A stretch of DNA of 64,000 bases from Protopterus annectens (GCF_019279795.1 NC_056725.1:1613238859-1613302858); one strand, 5' to 3'. Shown: positions 43,413-55,035, numbered from the stretch's first letter. Translations and numbers: made by a program. The notes: a model not told the origin generated them from the letters alone.

Positions 43413-44830
43413 GTCCTCACCCTCCTTATCTTCCATGGTTGCCTTCTTGTTTTTCTTGCAATCCCTTGCCAAGTGTCCCTTCTTACCGCATTTAAAACAT
43501 TCACCCTTTTTCTTTCGCCCTTCAAAGTCTTCTGATCGTTGATCAGATTGTTTGTTTCCCTGGGCATTTTTCTTGCCGTTTTTCCCCGGACTGTACTACA
43601 TATACTTCTGCTCCATCTTCTACAGAAAATACTTGGACTTTCTTATTCTTTTTGCTATTGAAATGCCTTTCGGCATGCCTAGCATATTCAAGGCATGATT
43701 GTAACCTGCTTGTACGATGGTCTACCATGTGTTTTGTAATAAAGCTACTTATAGGTGCAATGCTGCCTTTCAAAAATGCATTCTTTAACTGCTGCTCGTA
43801 TGGGGAATTGTGTGTCTGATCTTCAGGAACCTGCATTCCACAATGGTTATTAAAACATTCTAATAGTCTGGCATAATATTGGTCAATAGCTTCACCTTCC
43901 TGTTGGATGCATTGATTAATGCAAGTCCAGTCTGCCCTAGGCTTCCATTTCTCAGAGATTCGGTCTGTAAGACCTTTCACTCTGTTGTCTAATTCTGCGC
44001 TACTATGTGGGAGGGGCCTGAGCGTAGCGTCACGTAGATTCCAGTCACCACTAATCATGTGCCAAACTGGTCCCACAATTTGTCTGACTACTTTTTCTAC
44101 CTCTTCTCCATTTAAATTATAACTCAACCTCATTCCTTGCAAATCTTCTAAGAACTTTCTAAAATTAACTTTTGGATGGGGAATTCCCTCAGTGGCTTTC
44201 CAGATGTCTTCCGGAGTCCAGGGTCTATACACTAGAATAGTTGGGTCCTGACCTTCTTGCCCTGCCCGAGGATTAGGTACTTCTATAAGTGGGCATATTT
44301 CTTCTTCACTCTTAAATCGTGAATTTCTACCCATTTGATATAACTCAATTTCTCCTTTTGAGTTTCCTGCCCATGTTCGAGACCTGGTCTCAACGGGATC
44401 TCTAATAAATGGTTTTGCTTTTGTAGTGTCTCTACTTACAGTGACAGCAGGATCTCGCAGGGGTGGACTAATTTGTTCACTTGCCTCATATTCTGGTAAG
44501 GGAGGTGGAGGGGCTGATGCTATTACTAAGTTATTGTCCTCCTTATCTAAAAACATTGCTTTTGAATTATTATTCTTTTGTTCCCTTCGGTTTACTTCCT
44601 CAATCCACCTGTGTGCCTGAGGAATTCCTAATTGACGTTGCTTTTTTACCCGACCTCTAGAATCGGTTTTAAGCTGTTTGACAAGTGAGGATTTCTCTAG
44701 TTTACCATCAATTTCATACTTTAACCCATTTTGAGTAGTATTTAATATTATCAGCACTCTGTGACTGCATGTATTTCGCGTCTTCGGTTAACGGCGGATT
44801 TTGGGAACTTTTTGTACAATTATTACCCAT
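43413..44830 (-). pseudogene. gag: ERV gag, two frame changes
   Basis: The start is the ATG at 44830 (minus strand), giving MGNNCTKSSQ, an N-terminal Gly in a myristoylation context. That frame stops after about 38 codons, and the main 404-codon segment 43543-44757 is in another frame, so an indel lies near 44715-44730. The segment has a Pro-rich stretch (APPPPLPEYEA), a possible PPLPEY late-domain-like motif, and a capsid region with QQEGEAIDQYYARLLECFNN resembling the major homology region. A second frame change near 43575 leads to the nucleocapsid with one CX2CX4HX4C zinc knuckle, CFKCGKKGHLARDC, at 43458-43499. Confidence 0.85.
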
Positions 44831-45236
44831 TTTGTCCTACCCTTTTAATCATTACATAACTCCTTATTTTTAACGTGGTACCACGGGTGTTTTTATAGTC
44901 TCTTCAGAATGACTGCCTACATGCTCTGTTTCCCTGATCTATGACAAGGCAGTAATCTTTCTGTCCCTGACTTATAAACAAAGTCTTAACAGAACAAATA
45001 CAAATCTAGTCCCTAATCTAAAACAGAAAAAGAAGGTGGATTCACCTTACCTGAGCCTTCGTGATTGATCACCTGGTTCGAGTAAACCCGTCCTTCAGTC
45101 GCAGATCAGAAAGTGGCTGGCCTCTTTTGTACAACAATTCAGTCGGAGGACTTTTCGAGTAAGAAGAACCGACGTGGTTTCTTCCCCGTACGGTTTCAAG
45201 CCACGTGGCCTGTCTGATCTGAGGCGAAGTGAAGGT
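44831..45236 (-). other. ERV leader between primer site and gag
   Basis: Non-coding leader in minus-strand sense, expected to contain the packaging signal and splice donor; neither could be located with confidence. Confidence 0.6.
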
Positions 45237-45254
45237 TTCCGGTCCGAAGGACCA
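45237..45254 (-). promoter_or_regulatory. ERV primer binding site, probably tRNA-Tyr
   Basis: The minus strand reads TGGTCCTTCGGACCGGAA three bases after the 5' LTR. The complement ends in CCGAAGGACCA, matching the 3' end of vertebrate tRNA-Tyr (acceptor ...TCGAAGGA plus CCA) with about two mismatches. This position and the TGG start are diagnostic for a retroviral primer site. Confidence 0.75.
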
Positions 45255-45257
45255 ATC

Positions 45258-45954
45258 TGTCAAAGGAAAAAACTTCAAAAAACCAATACACGTAAGGTTC
45301 AGTTAAGGCACTTTTAATTTACTTGCAGCAAGGAGACAAAAACATGCAAATACAAGGATTTGTCTAACTACTATCAGGAAGTATGTTCATTCGTATACTA
45401 TTTTACAAGACATGGCCTTCTAAGCTGGCGTAATCAAACACAACTTTCAGTATTGTTCTACAGCAGATGTTACTCAGATTTTCTGCTGACATGACTAGAT
45501 TTGTGAGAAACTTTTGAGAAAAACAACCTGGCCTTGGTGACCATTAATCCGTTTACAAGCCTCTATTGTACAGTGTTACATTTCAAGGTACTTTTCTAAT
45601 TCAGATACAAGCAAATGCTGACTGCAGTTCATATTTTCAAGCAAGCTTTGTACTAATTATCTGTAACTTCTACAGCTGTGTATTTTCTCATGGCACAGCG
45701 GAACTTCTTGTCTAAATTTCATACAAGTAGTATTGTTCTATTCATTATTTTCCTAACACAAGCAGAAATCACCTGCTTCTCAGTAAATTTCCAAGGCACA
45801 AGCAAGATTTTAGCTAACAATACAAGGTCAGAAAGCAACTGCAGTTTGTACAGATTTATGCAGTATGAAATAGAATAAATGTGTTAACCCATTTCAAGCT
45901 CTAAATGCACTAAGCATATTGCTAATACACGCATTAATACATATTTTTCTAACA
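45258..45954 (-). repeat. ERV 5' LTR
   Basis: 697 bp, TG...CA ends, about 2% different from 37017-37712. It drives the provirus on the minus strand, antisense to the host channel gene. ATTAAA (complement of 45313-45318) lies about 60 bp from the LTR end. Confidence 0.92.
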
Positions 45955-45959
45955 GATAG
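45955..45959. repeat. ERV target-site duplication, right copy
   Basis: GATAG, identical to 37012-37016. Confidence 0.8.
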
Positions 45960-46461
45960 ATAGCTCTGTTTTCCTATCTAGTGTAACAGTAAAGGTAAGC
46001 AAATGAAAAAAGTTGCTTAGCATGTGGTAACACTTGTGTCAGATAGCAGAGTTTGACTAAAATATTTAGATGGAAAGCTCTGGGCACACTTATTCCGTTT
46101 TACTGAAGTTTGCTGTTGAATGTCTTTTAGATAAAATATGAATGGGTATTAGAAAAAAATGTGTTTCCATTGAGAACATTTTAGGAGCAATGCACATATG
46201 AAAGCCACTATATAATAAAGTTGAAACATTTTGAATGAAATTAAACAATGCTACTGGCTAAGTAGCTTATCTAAAACATGGATAATTTTCTGAGAAGACC
46301 AGAGTTGTTAACAGTTTCTTAGTTTTCAGAATATATTTATGCTTTTCTTTGAATTTGTTTGCACTTGGCATGTTATGGTACTTCTGCAATGCCTGCAGTA
46401 AATGTTTTATTGAAATACGCAGTATGTGTATTACAGTGTAGTATTGTTTATGTAATCTTAG
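45960..46461 (+). other. CACNA1I: CACNA1I intron, end of the 42.7 kb intron
   Basis: AT-rich intron sequence leading to the TAATCTTAG acceptor of the third visible exon. Confidence 0.7.
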
Positions 46462-46658
46462 ATCCAAAGATGTGTTCCATTCCAATGACACCTAATGGAC
46501 ACCTTGATGCCATCTCATCACCATGCCCACCAATTGCTGGTGGCATCATTGCCTCATCCAGGAATTCTCTGCAGCGTGATCAAGTCCACATAATGGTTGG
46601 GTCAAGAAAAGGTAGCATCATGTCATTGGGAAGAGCTAACTATGACCAGAAATCAATG
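46462..46658 (+). CDS. CACNA1I: T-type calcium channel exon: II-III loop
   Basis: The 197 nt exon begins with two bases (AT) that complete the codon split at 3758 as GAT, then PKMCSIPMTPNGHLDAISS and ends VGSRKGSIMSLGRANYDQKS. Human Cav3.3 has DPK(L)C.IPMTPNGHLD and GSRK(S)S(V)MSLGR..YDQ at this place in the cytoplasmic II-III loop, which makes CACNA1I the best call. The acceptor is TCTTAG at 46456-46461, and the donor is ATG|GTAAGA at 46658/46659. It ends in phase 0. The matching phase across 42.7 kb is strong support that all three exons belong to one gene. Confidence 0.9.
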
Positions 46659-47368
46659 GTAAGAAAGGCTTTAAAGAATAAATGTTCCATACATGTCGCA
46701 TGCAGTTCTACTGTACAGAGCCAGCATGGCCGTATGCCATCACTCACTAATGTCTTGATATGTTGATTGCTTCTACATATAAAGACCAGGCTGGTAGTGC
46801 ATCTAAGGAATCTGGAGCCATTGGAATGGGCAGATTATGCCCTATGACTCTGGCAACTGAGTTTGAGTAATGCCTTGTATGTCTTTTGAAGATGGCATGA
46901 GGGAAGCGAAGACTGGAAAGGTGCAGCCAGTTTCTTTCTAATTGAGGGGATGGATGGGCACACATGTCCTGCCACCAGAAGCATTACTAGGGTGGGATAA
47001 AGGGAGTGCGTTGCTGCCCTCAGTGCAAGGTGTTAGATACATTTTTTTGCTCCTCATGTAAATGTCAGGACAGTAGAGTATGATGGCATTAAGACTTGGC
47101 AGTCCTCCATGGGAGAGGAGGAAGAAGCACCAGACTGGAGAAGGGATTTTTTTTTTTGCACTTGCATAGAGCATGCATGTAGAGCATGAGGATGTTAGAA
47201 CTTGGTCCTCCTTCTTAGGACATCAGAGGAGAAGAAACAAACTGGACAACAGGCCATTTCCCCCTCAACCTAGTGCAGAGGGCCACCAGATCAAGGAGCA
47301 ACAAAGGACACCAAATGAGTCAGCTGTTACTATGCCAGGCAGTGTATCTCATCAGTAAAACCACCACT
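46659..47368 (+). other. CACNA1I: CACNA1I intron, downstream
   Basis: Intron sequence with no recognised repeat. No further exon was found to the window end, so this intron is at least 17 kb. Confidence 0.6.
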
Positions 47369-47522
47369 TTATTATGGGGTAGTATGTGCATGGTACCCAT
47401 GATTACAGGGGAGTATGTGTGTGGCACCCATTATTACAGGGGAGTATGTATGTGGTACCCATGATTACAGGGAAGTATGTGTATGATACACATGATTTTT
47501 GAGGAGTACATGAATGGTACAC

Positions 47523-47753
47523 ATGATGAAAGCCAACACATTCTGGCTAGGCTTATAAATGCCTTCGGGCAGATAGCCTAGTACCTACCTATGAATCTAT
47601 ACCCCAGGGATCACTTCAGTGGCTCTGCTGGACAGAGGCACAGGGAACTAATCTAAGGGGGCGGCGAAAGCCAACACATTCTGGCTAGGCTTATAAATGC
47701 CTTTGGGCAGATAGCCTAGTACCTACCTATGAACCTATGAACCTATTATAGGG

Positions 47754-47755
<2 letters not shown>
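47523..47755 (+). mobile_element. CR1-like LINE 3' end fragment, partly doubled
   Basis: Contains the LINE B-type 3' UTR (CACAGGGAACTAATCTAAGG) and two copies of the tail GGCTAGGCTTATAAATGCCT ... ACCTACCTATGAA at 47544-47600 and 47690-47740, followed by CTATGAAC repeats. It sits inside the minisatellite. Confidence 0.85.
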
Positions 47756-47809
<54 letters not shown>

Positions 47810-48387
47810 TATACATGATTACAGGGGAGTGCATGTATGGTACACATGATTACAGGGGAATACATGTGTGGAACACTTGATTACAGGGTTGTAGGTGTGT
47901 GGTATACATGATTGCAGGGGAGTATGTATATAGTACCTATGATTACAGGGGAGTATGTGTGTGGTACCCATGATTACAGGGGAATATGTGTGTGGTACCC
48001 ATGATTACAGGGGAGTATGTGTATGGTACACATGATTATAGAGGAGTACATGAATGGTACACATGATTATAGGGGAGTGCGTGTGTCGTACACATGATTA
48101 CAGGGGAGTACATGTGTGGAACACTTGATTACAGGGGAGCAGGTGTGTGGTATACATGATTACAGGGGAATAGGTGTATGGTACACATGATTACATGAGA
48201 GTGTGTGTGCAGTACTCATGATTAGAGGGGAGTGTGTGTGTATGCAGTTCCCACGATTACAGAGGAGTGCATGTGTCTGTGTGTTTGTGTGTGTGGTACC
48301 CATGATTGCAGGGGAGTATGTCTGTGGTACTCATAATTACAGGGGAGTACATGTGCGATAGCCATAATTACATGCAAGTATGTTCGG

Positions 48388-48770
48388 AGGTTCAGAGGTG
48401 TTTATTAGGCACATGACAAAAGGGCCTTTTTAAGCCTAGTCATGCATCCCAAACCTCTGACAAGTGCTGATACCCTTGATAAGTATAAGCAGGGGCTTGG
48501 TTGATTAAACATTTACAAGTAAGACCCTAGGCAATGCACCATTTACAGGCTGCCTATGCTCATTAGAGACATAGATGCCAAACCAGGGATGAATTCCCTG
48601 TTCCCCATCCAGTTGTCCAAATTATACTTGAATTGGGTTAGGGAGGAATTCTGCTCACATGGATGGGAAGCCTGTTCCAGAGGAGGGGCAGTCTCTGGGA
48701 TACATCCCTGCCTCTCCAGCAGGTCCTATTTATATCACAGGGAAGATTTAAGTCTTTAGAATGGGTAATG
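48388..48770 (-). mobile_element. CR1-like LINE 3' end fragment
   Basis: The minus-strand 3' end of the copy A/D type: tail sequence with GGGCCTTTTTAAGCCTAGTC at 48422-48441 and the end of ORF2 with an F(Q/K).NL-like frame near 48620-48680. It sits inside the minisatellite. Confidence 0.8.
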
Positions 48771-49125
48771 AATGTGTGGTAGCCACAATTACAGGTGAAT
48801 ATGTGTGCAGTATTCATGATTACAGGAGAGTATGCATGTGATACCCATGATTACAGGGGAGTATGCATGTGATACCCATGATTACAGGGGAGTTATGCAT
48901 GTGTTACACATGATTACAGGGGAGTATGCATGTGATACACATGATTACAGGAGAGTATGTGAACAGTACTCATAATTACAGCGGAGTATTCATGTGGTAC
49001 ACATGATTACAGGGGAGTATGCGTATGGTACACATGATTACAGGAGAGTATGTGAGTGGTACCCATGATTACAGGGGAGTATGTGTGCGTTACCCATGTT
49101 TACATGGGAGTAAATGTGCAGTATA

Positions 49126-51349
49126 GACCAAATCTTATCTTCACTGCATGGATGCAAGGCTGACAACTTTGCCTCCCAGTCTCCTTGCTCTTGCTGTGGA
49201 GAATGATTGGAGTGGTAAGGCTCTCACTTTGCAGAATGAACAGGTATTACAGGGGTAAGGTATGAGCTACATGTTCAACTGAAGGAACTGGGCTCATACA
49301 AATCTGAAAGGTCTTTAACTGGTGACAAAATTCATTTCATTCAAAACATAAACTTGATCATTTTTAATCTAATTTCCTTATTAGATACATTTTAAATCAA
49401 TCTTGTTAACCATGCTGTCCATTTTTCTTCACCTTCAACTCTAAAGATAATCTCTAATATTTTAATATCTGTTGTAATGTCCAGTCTGTCAGTCTTCATC
49501 TGTGAAATACCACATTTTCCATCAACTTGTGTATTCTTAGCTCTTGGATATATAAAAAAGTTTCATATCCAAAACACTGGCACAGAACCAAAGGTGTTAG
49601 ACTGCAATTGTACAAAATCTGACATCTCAAGTACATACAACAGCTACGCATGTACTCAAACCTGTACAACTCTGATCAATTATACATGAACATTTAAAAA
49701 GTACTTAACATGGGGACATCACCCACTACAAATGCTTTAATATTCTTAGTCTAACTTATGTATAGTGGAAAAATGGCACCTAGTTAATCGTAATGTGAAC
49801 ACGGTCTCGCTCCTTTATCCAGAAGGCTGTAATCTTAGAGAATAATAATAATAAAAGCACTTTAAGGAGAAATTCATTGTTACTTAAAGTAAGAAAATAG
49901 GAATAAGCAAAAAATTGATTGGGATAATATAACTTAGACAGTCTGGTATTAAGCAGCTGAATGTCATTCCTTTAGGGAATGAAGGTTTAAAAGAAATAGT
50001 ATTTCTGTACCATAAGGTCTAATACTACTGACATCTAACATTACACAGTGCTTTGTCAAAGGTATGTAGAGTCCAGCTGTAGACATCTTTATAGCACCAA
50101 ACTTCCAAAAAGTTGATATTCTACAACCAGTTCACACATCATTGATTTTATTCTTGCAATAATATTCTGCATATTTGTTATTAAAAAGACATAGTTTCTG
50201 AAAACTTGATGGTACAGTGCCCTGGCAAAGATTCAAAGCTTGCCAACATGTTTTTATTTACCATTTATATTTTTTGTATAAATAAGAGTAACAACTTGGT
50301 TATGAATGTGTGTAACTACATTACTCGACTCCCTGTGCTCCATTGTCTTCCTGTTCTTTCTGCATTTTCAGCAGTAGTGTTCAAAGGACTTGTGACCTTT
50401 GTTGAGTAGGGAAAGTACCAGCTCTTTAATACTCTTAGCATGTGCTTTTCTGTTTGTGTTGCATCTTCTGTTGTAATTACCACCTATATCCTCAAAACTC
50501 CAGACAGGGATAAAAATACTTCTAGTCAGTTCTCTGTGTGAATGTCTCACATGCAGTGGTACAGCACATACCAACACCTTGTGTTCTAAAAATACTCTGC
50601 AAAACACATCAGCTGTGGACCTCGTAGAATGTTTCTTGCTCATGCTACAGAAGTTGTTCATCTATTCTTTGTTAAGGCTAAACACCAGAGAACTAACGAG
50701 TACCTGAAAATATTGAAAAGACAGCCTTTGGCTCCTAATACCACATCTAAAGATAACTCCTTCAGCACACAGTCTGTGCTTCCTATACCAGAGCCTTTGG
50801 TGGTGTAGTACAGAGTGATCCACTCTACAGCACATCCACGGAGTTGATACAGTTTGTACATCTTTGAAAATATTCATGGCTGGAAACTACAGTCTGTTAT
50901 AAATAACTTATTAAAATGTACTTGCTCTGACTAGCATTTGGAAAAGCAGTGTAATAACCACAGTTATCTTCTTATTCTAATTCTATATTAGGATCCTAAT
51001 GCCTGCATTGCACCTTTGATTCCTGAAGAAAAGGATGCAGTACGCTATGTGGGTTTGGGTTTATGATCCAGTGTCACTCCAGCACAGGTGTATAACTAGT
51101 ACAAAATGCTCATTTATTCCTTTAATGCAGAAGGCCTTGATATATTTGCTAAACATGTAGTAGAAAAAAGGGTGTTATTTTTGTAGAAATGTAAGGTGTC
51201 ACAGATTTCATTGTCAGTTAATTTCAAATCAGCACGTGCTGATTCTCAGCTGTGTTTCCCTCATTATTAAAATTAAAAGAAACTGCTTTGTCATCATTAG
51301 AGGCTCATTAAGACTTTTTAATCACTTAAATGCAATTCTGGCATCTTTA
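49126..51349 (+). other. CACNA1I: CACNA1I intron, no gene recognised
   Basis: AT-rich sequence. Open stretches on both strands between 50370 and 50880 look slightly protein-like but match nothing I recognise. No RNA gene was seen. Confidence 0.5.
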
Positions 51350-51912
51350 CTGGGAAAGCTCATTCAGACTCTGCAACAGCTTGCTGTGAGGGAAAGGTTA
51401 CTTTGCTTTTTATTTCTTGTATTTTGTATTACTTTATTGCTTTTTTCTATTTTGTGTACTGTGATTTGTTTTCTTTACACTGTGTTTTACTTGTATTCTG
51501 CTCTTAATTGCATATTAACACTAGGAAAGAGACCACAATGGTATTTCTAGTGAGTCACACAGAAATTAGAACCAGACCAGTCAATTAAGGAGACAAACAA
51601 AAGTTAGATCAAGTTAATTTAAGGTTAATTATGTGTGAACTGGGTTGGAGATAAGAACTAAACCTTCTATTTAATGGGTAGAATAAAACATTTCAAAGCT
51701 TTACTTGAAAATCTCACAGACTCTGTCATAACTTGCTGCAAGGGAAAGGTTAGTTTGCTTTTGCTTTCATGTATTTTGTATTAGTTTATTGCCTTCTACT
51801 ATTTTGTATATTGTGATTCATTTTCTTTATACTGTTTTTGCTTGTTTGTATTCATCTTTTAATTGCATATTAAAACTAGAAAAGAGCACACTAATGTGTC
51901 TCATATGAATCA
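51350..51912. repeat. Direct duplication of about 210 bp
   Basis: About 51350-51560 and 51700-51912 share a long similar run, including AGGGAAAGGTTA, TATTTTGTATTA and TTAATTGCATATTAA, with an offset of about 352 bp. They have diverged by many substitutions. Confidence 0.75.
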
Positions 51913-52139
51913 CACATAATGTTTTGCTACCTCCCACCCTGGTGGTGTTGTTTATAGGTTTATAGGTGTGTACTATGCTAATGGCCCTGGTGCCTTTACA
52001 AGCCTAACCATAGGATAACCCTGGCATCGTGCCACCCAAACTTAGTTCCCAGTGCTTCTGTCATGTAGAGCCACTGGAGTTATCCTCAGGGTGAATTTTC
52101 TATTTCCCATCCACTGATCAAGATTTCTCTTGAAGAGGG

Positions 52140-53400
52140 TCAGGAAGGTGCTCTGCTTGACATGTATGGAAGACTATTCCATAGCAGGGGCAGTCTCTGG
52201 GTTATGAACCTGTCCCTCCAGTATGATCTGATGATTGTGGTAATGAGGTTGAGGTCTCTGAAGCGTGTGGTGTGGAGGGAATGGGATTTCTTTAGATGTA
52301 GCATTTCTAACAGAGCTGGGTCAGACATGGCTTTGTAAATTAAGCAGAGATCACCTCTAAGTAGGCAATATGAGACAGAGAACAGTTGGAGTTTTTTTGA
52401 GTCTGTCGATATAACACAAGTGTTTAAGGTCTAAGATCCCCTTTGTGAGATACTTTTGTGGCCTCTCCAGTTGTTGCAGGTGTCTAGTGAGGTACATGCC
52501 AAATGGGGCATTGTACTCAATGATTGGCCTAATGAGGGAAGAGTAGAGCGAGACAATGACCTCTTTCTTCCTGGATGCAAAACTCTTAGTAACGAGATGT
52601 GCTACATAGAAGGACTTTATGGCCACAGTGGCAATGTGGTGATCAAAAGAGAGGTTGCTGTCAGCCTGTGTTCCCAGATCTCTTATAACACATTCTGGTA
52701 ATTCATGGGAACCGGGTTTTTCCCAAAGGGGATGACGACACATTTTTTGGCGTTGAGCTTAAGGCCATGGTTCTGACACCAGTCATTGGTCTCAGTGAGG
52801 CCATTCTGTAGGCTGTCAAAATCACTTGGGGAGTTAATAATAGCTCCCAAGTTGCAATCGTCTGCAAACTTTGTCAGCCAGAGTCCCTTCATGTTGGCCT
52901 GGACTTCACAGAAGTAGATACCAAGCAGGAGAAGACCCAAGACCGAACCCTGTGGGATTCCACTCGTGACTAGTCGGCAGTCTGACTTGGAGTCAGCTAC
53001 TTTCACACTGTGGGTTCTATCTGTGAGCCAGTTTGCAACCCACCTAGTGATATAGAGGTTGATGCCTAGCTTAGTGAGTTTTTCTATGATTCCTGAGTAG
53101 GGAATGGTATCAAAGGCCTTGGCCAGATCAAAGTAGGCTATATGAACCACCTTGCCTTCATCCACAGCTCTGATGACTGACTCAAAGAAGTCAACCTAGT
53201 TGAGTAGGAATGATCTACCCTTCACAAAACCAAACTGTGTGGGATCCAGAGTTTGGAGATTCCCTATATCCTTGTTTATTAGGTCCATGATGATGCATTT
53301 CATAGCTTTGCATTTCAGACATGTCAGGCTAATGGGGTGGTAGTTCCTAGGGACTGTAGTTGCTCCTCCTTAATGGAGAGGGATGACTGTACAAGTGTGA
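52140..53400 (-). pseudogene. LINE C ORF2: reverse transcriptase, broken
   Basis: The segment 52683-53165 has HIAYFDLAKAFDTIPYSGII (first catalytic block), RWVANWLTDRTHSVKVADSK, SGIPQGSVLGLLLLGIYF and LTKFADDCNLGAI with FADD, then HGLKLNAKKCVV. 52357-52743 has GTQADSNLSFDHHI and LERPQKYLTKGI, and 52140-52328 has SHSLHTTRFRDLNLITTII and YWRDRFITQRLP. Frames change at about 52700 and 52350. The upstream FVKGRS(F) block is near 53210, beyond a stop. Confidence 0.85.
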
Positions 53401-53465
53401 CATTCAGTAGGGACAAAGCCTGAGGTGAGGCTGTGATTGAACAGGGCACACAGGTGGGTTACCAG

Positions 53466-53891
53466 TTAATTCTGTAGTTCATGTAGAACACAGCCAGGGA
53501 TATTGTCAGGACCCATAGAAGCTGTATTCTTGACCTTGGACAGTGCTGTTTTAACCTGTACAGCAGTAATACTGGGTGCCTGGCAATCTACTGGCATTGT
53601 GATTGGTCCTTTGGGGGGAGAGGTAAAGTTGGCACTGAATCTGTCGGCCAGTATATTGGCAATATCTGTTGGTGCTGTATAGGAGGTACCATTGTGCAGT
53701 AGCTCAGAGCAAATCTGGGTATTGCCGTGGAGATTCTTTACATAACTATAGAAGGCCTTGTGGTTGTCTTTATTATCTGCTGCAATTCTGTTTTCATAGC
53801 TAGCTTTAGAGGATTTGATGAGGGAACTCAACTTTTTGTTGAGGCTGATAAGAGAGTTTTTCCAGTCTTGGGATTTCATCTTATTCCGCAT
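53466..53891 (-). pseudogene. LINE C ORF2: linker and start of RT
   Basis: Has SSKASYENRIAADNKDNHKAF-type linker wording, LHGNTQICSELLHNGTSYTA, ILADRFSANFTSPPKGPITM and ALSKVKNTASMGPDNIPGCV, the KA..PD.IPG block. The plus-strand 214-residue ORF across this interval is its antisense shadow. Confidence 0.83.
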
Positions 53892-53949
53892 CAGTTTCCT
53901 CCTTCTGTTGCAGAGTTTGTTTATGGCAGGAGACCACGAGATTGGCTTA

Positions 53950-54780
53950 CTTTTTTGGAGGAGAGGGTCTTCGTTCTATTGGGTATGGCAATATCCATGC
54001 ATTTGTGTACTTGTTTGTACAGTGCATTGGTGTATGATTCGGTGGTCATTCAACTATTCTCCATTTGCATGGGTGCCATGAAGTTAGCCACCTCTGTTTT
54101 TAGGAGGCCAAAGTTAGCTTTGGAGAAGTTTTTTATGATGGTTACCTTGGAGGGAGGGGTGAGTGGGAGGGATGTGATTTTTCAATGTGATTACTTTGTG
54201 GTTGTATCTAACCAGGAAAGAGTTGACTATTGGTGTAGAGCAATGGTCACCCATGTTAGTGATGACCAGGTCAAGGATGTTGCTACATCCAGTGGGGGTA
54301 AGTACAAGCTGGTCCAGGACACTGGAATTAATGAATTCCAGGAAACGTTGGGCAAGTGTATTGGTAAATGAGTTGTGTTCCCAGTTAATGGAGGGGCAGT
54401 TGAAGTCACCCAGTATGAGAATGTTAGGTTAGACCCTAATATTCTCCAAGGTGCTTAGGAACGTGGAGTGTGAATCTTGGGACATGATTGGGGACCTGAA
54501 TCGTAGTCTTACCCAGTGTTAGCTGCACCTGAAGTATCTCTGATGTGTTATGTTGGGCTATGTGCATCCTTTATGAATATGGAAACACCACTGCCTTTGG
54601 AGCTTCGGTCCAAGTTCTGGGACCAAAACGTGTGAAATGAGTTATAGCCTGGTAGTGCAGGGGTGCTTTCTGCTGCCTTGAACCAGGTCTCTGTTACAGC
54701 ACAAATGTTGATGTTCTCCATTTTAAGGAGTGCTTTGAGCGAGTGCATTTTGAGATTTAGACATCTGGCACTGAGTAGCA
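53950..54780 (-). pseudogene. LINE C ORF2: endonuclease, broken
   Basis: Read on the minus strand, the start at 54781 gives LSARCLNLKMHSLKALLKME, AVTETWFKAAE and PGYNSFHTF, GSGVSIFIKDAH. The catalytic (L)GDFN region near 54400 and the TN...SDH region near 54200 are present only as frame-shifted remnants. The domain is clearly dead. Confidence 0.72.
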
Positions 54781-55035
54781 TGACCCTCAGGTTGTATTTA
54801 TTTGCAGTTGTTACGGTGGTAATTTGGTCTTTGGAACACCACCTAAAAAGGTACTATAGGGTTGGCAAGAGCCTTGGCCAGCATTTGGAAGCCCAGGAGT
54901 GACAGATGCCGGCCACCTTTGGCAAAGCATTGAGGTCTGTCAATCATGTCATCCTAGGCAGACAGATACTGGATCCCCTTAGAATGACACCAGCAATGTA
55001 ACCAATTGTTAAAATCAATCATTTTCTGCTATGTT

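Larger units (their letters stand above)
37017..45954 (-). mobile_element. Endogenous retrovirus, gamma/epsilon-like, complete layout
   Basis: An 8.9 kb provirus read on the minus strand: 5' LTR (45258-45954), tRNA primer site (45237-45254), gag, pro, pol with RT, RNase H and integrase, env, polypurine tract and 3' LTR (37017-37712), flanked by the 5 bp repeat GATAG. The LTRs differ at about 15 of roughly 697 positions plus one 1 bp indel (about 2%), so the insertion is fairly recent compared with its neighbours. Gag and pro-pol share a frame across a stop, and the integrase has a GPY/F-like end, both seen in gamma- and epsilon-type retroviruses. Several stops and frameshifts disable it. Confidence 0.9.
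47369..49125. repeat. 31 bp minisatellite, interrupted
   Basis: Tandem units of about 31 bp built on CATGATTACAGGGGAGTATG followed by TGTGTGGTACC. The array runs 47369-47522, 47756-48375 and 48771-49125, with LINE 3' pieces in the gaps and a pure TG run at 47757-47808. Units vary by point changes and small length differences. Confidence 0.92.
51953..55035 (-). mobile_element. CR1-like LINE copy C
   Basis: About 3.1 kb on the minus strand, truncated at its 5' end inside ORF1. The 3' end at 51953 has the tail complement GGTTTATAGGTGTGTACTAT. It contains ORF2 RT (52140-53400), pre-RT (53466-53891), endonuclease (about 53950-54780) and the end of the esterase (54800-55035). It has the same order and motifs as copy B. 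Confidence 0.87.

Noticed and set aside
37436-45878. Identical plus-strand 66-residue ORFs at 37436 and 45678
   Set aside because: They are the two LTR copies read antisense; identity comes from the LTR duplication.
46690-46766. GRMPS-like peptide after the third exon, matching a motif further on in human CACNA1I
   Set aside because: Only five residues agree, it ends at a stop after a few codons, and it lies in the intron after a good GTAAGA donor. Most likely chance.
50990-51066. Exon-like stretch after a TATTAG acceptor
   Set aside because: It reaches a stop after about 24 codons, has no clear donor and no similarity to the calcium channel.
53727-54371. Plus-strand ORF of 214 residues
   Set aside because: It is the antisense of the endonuclease and linker of LINE copy C.
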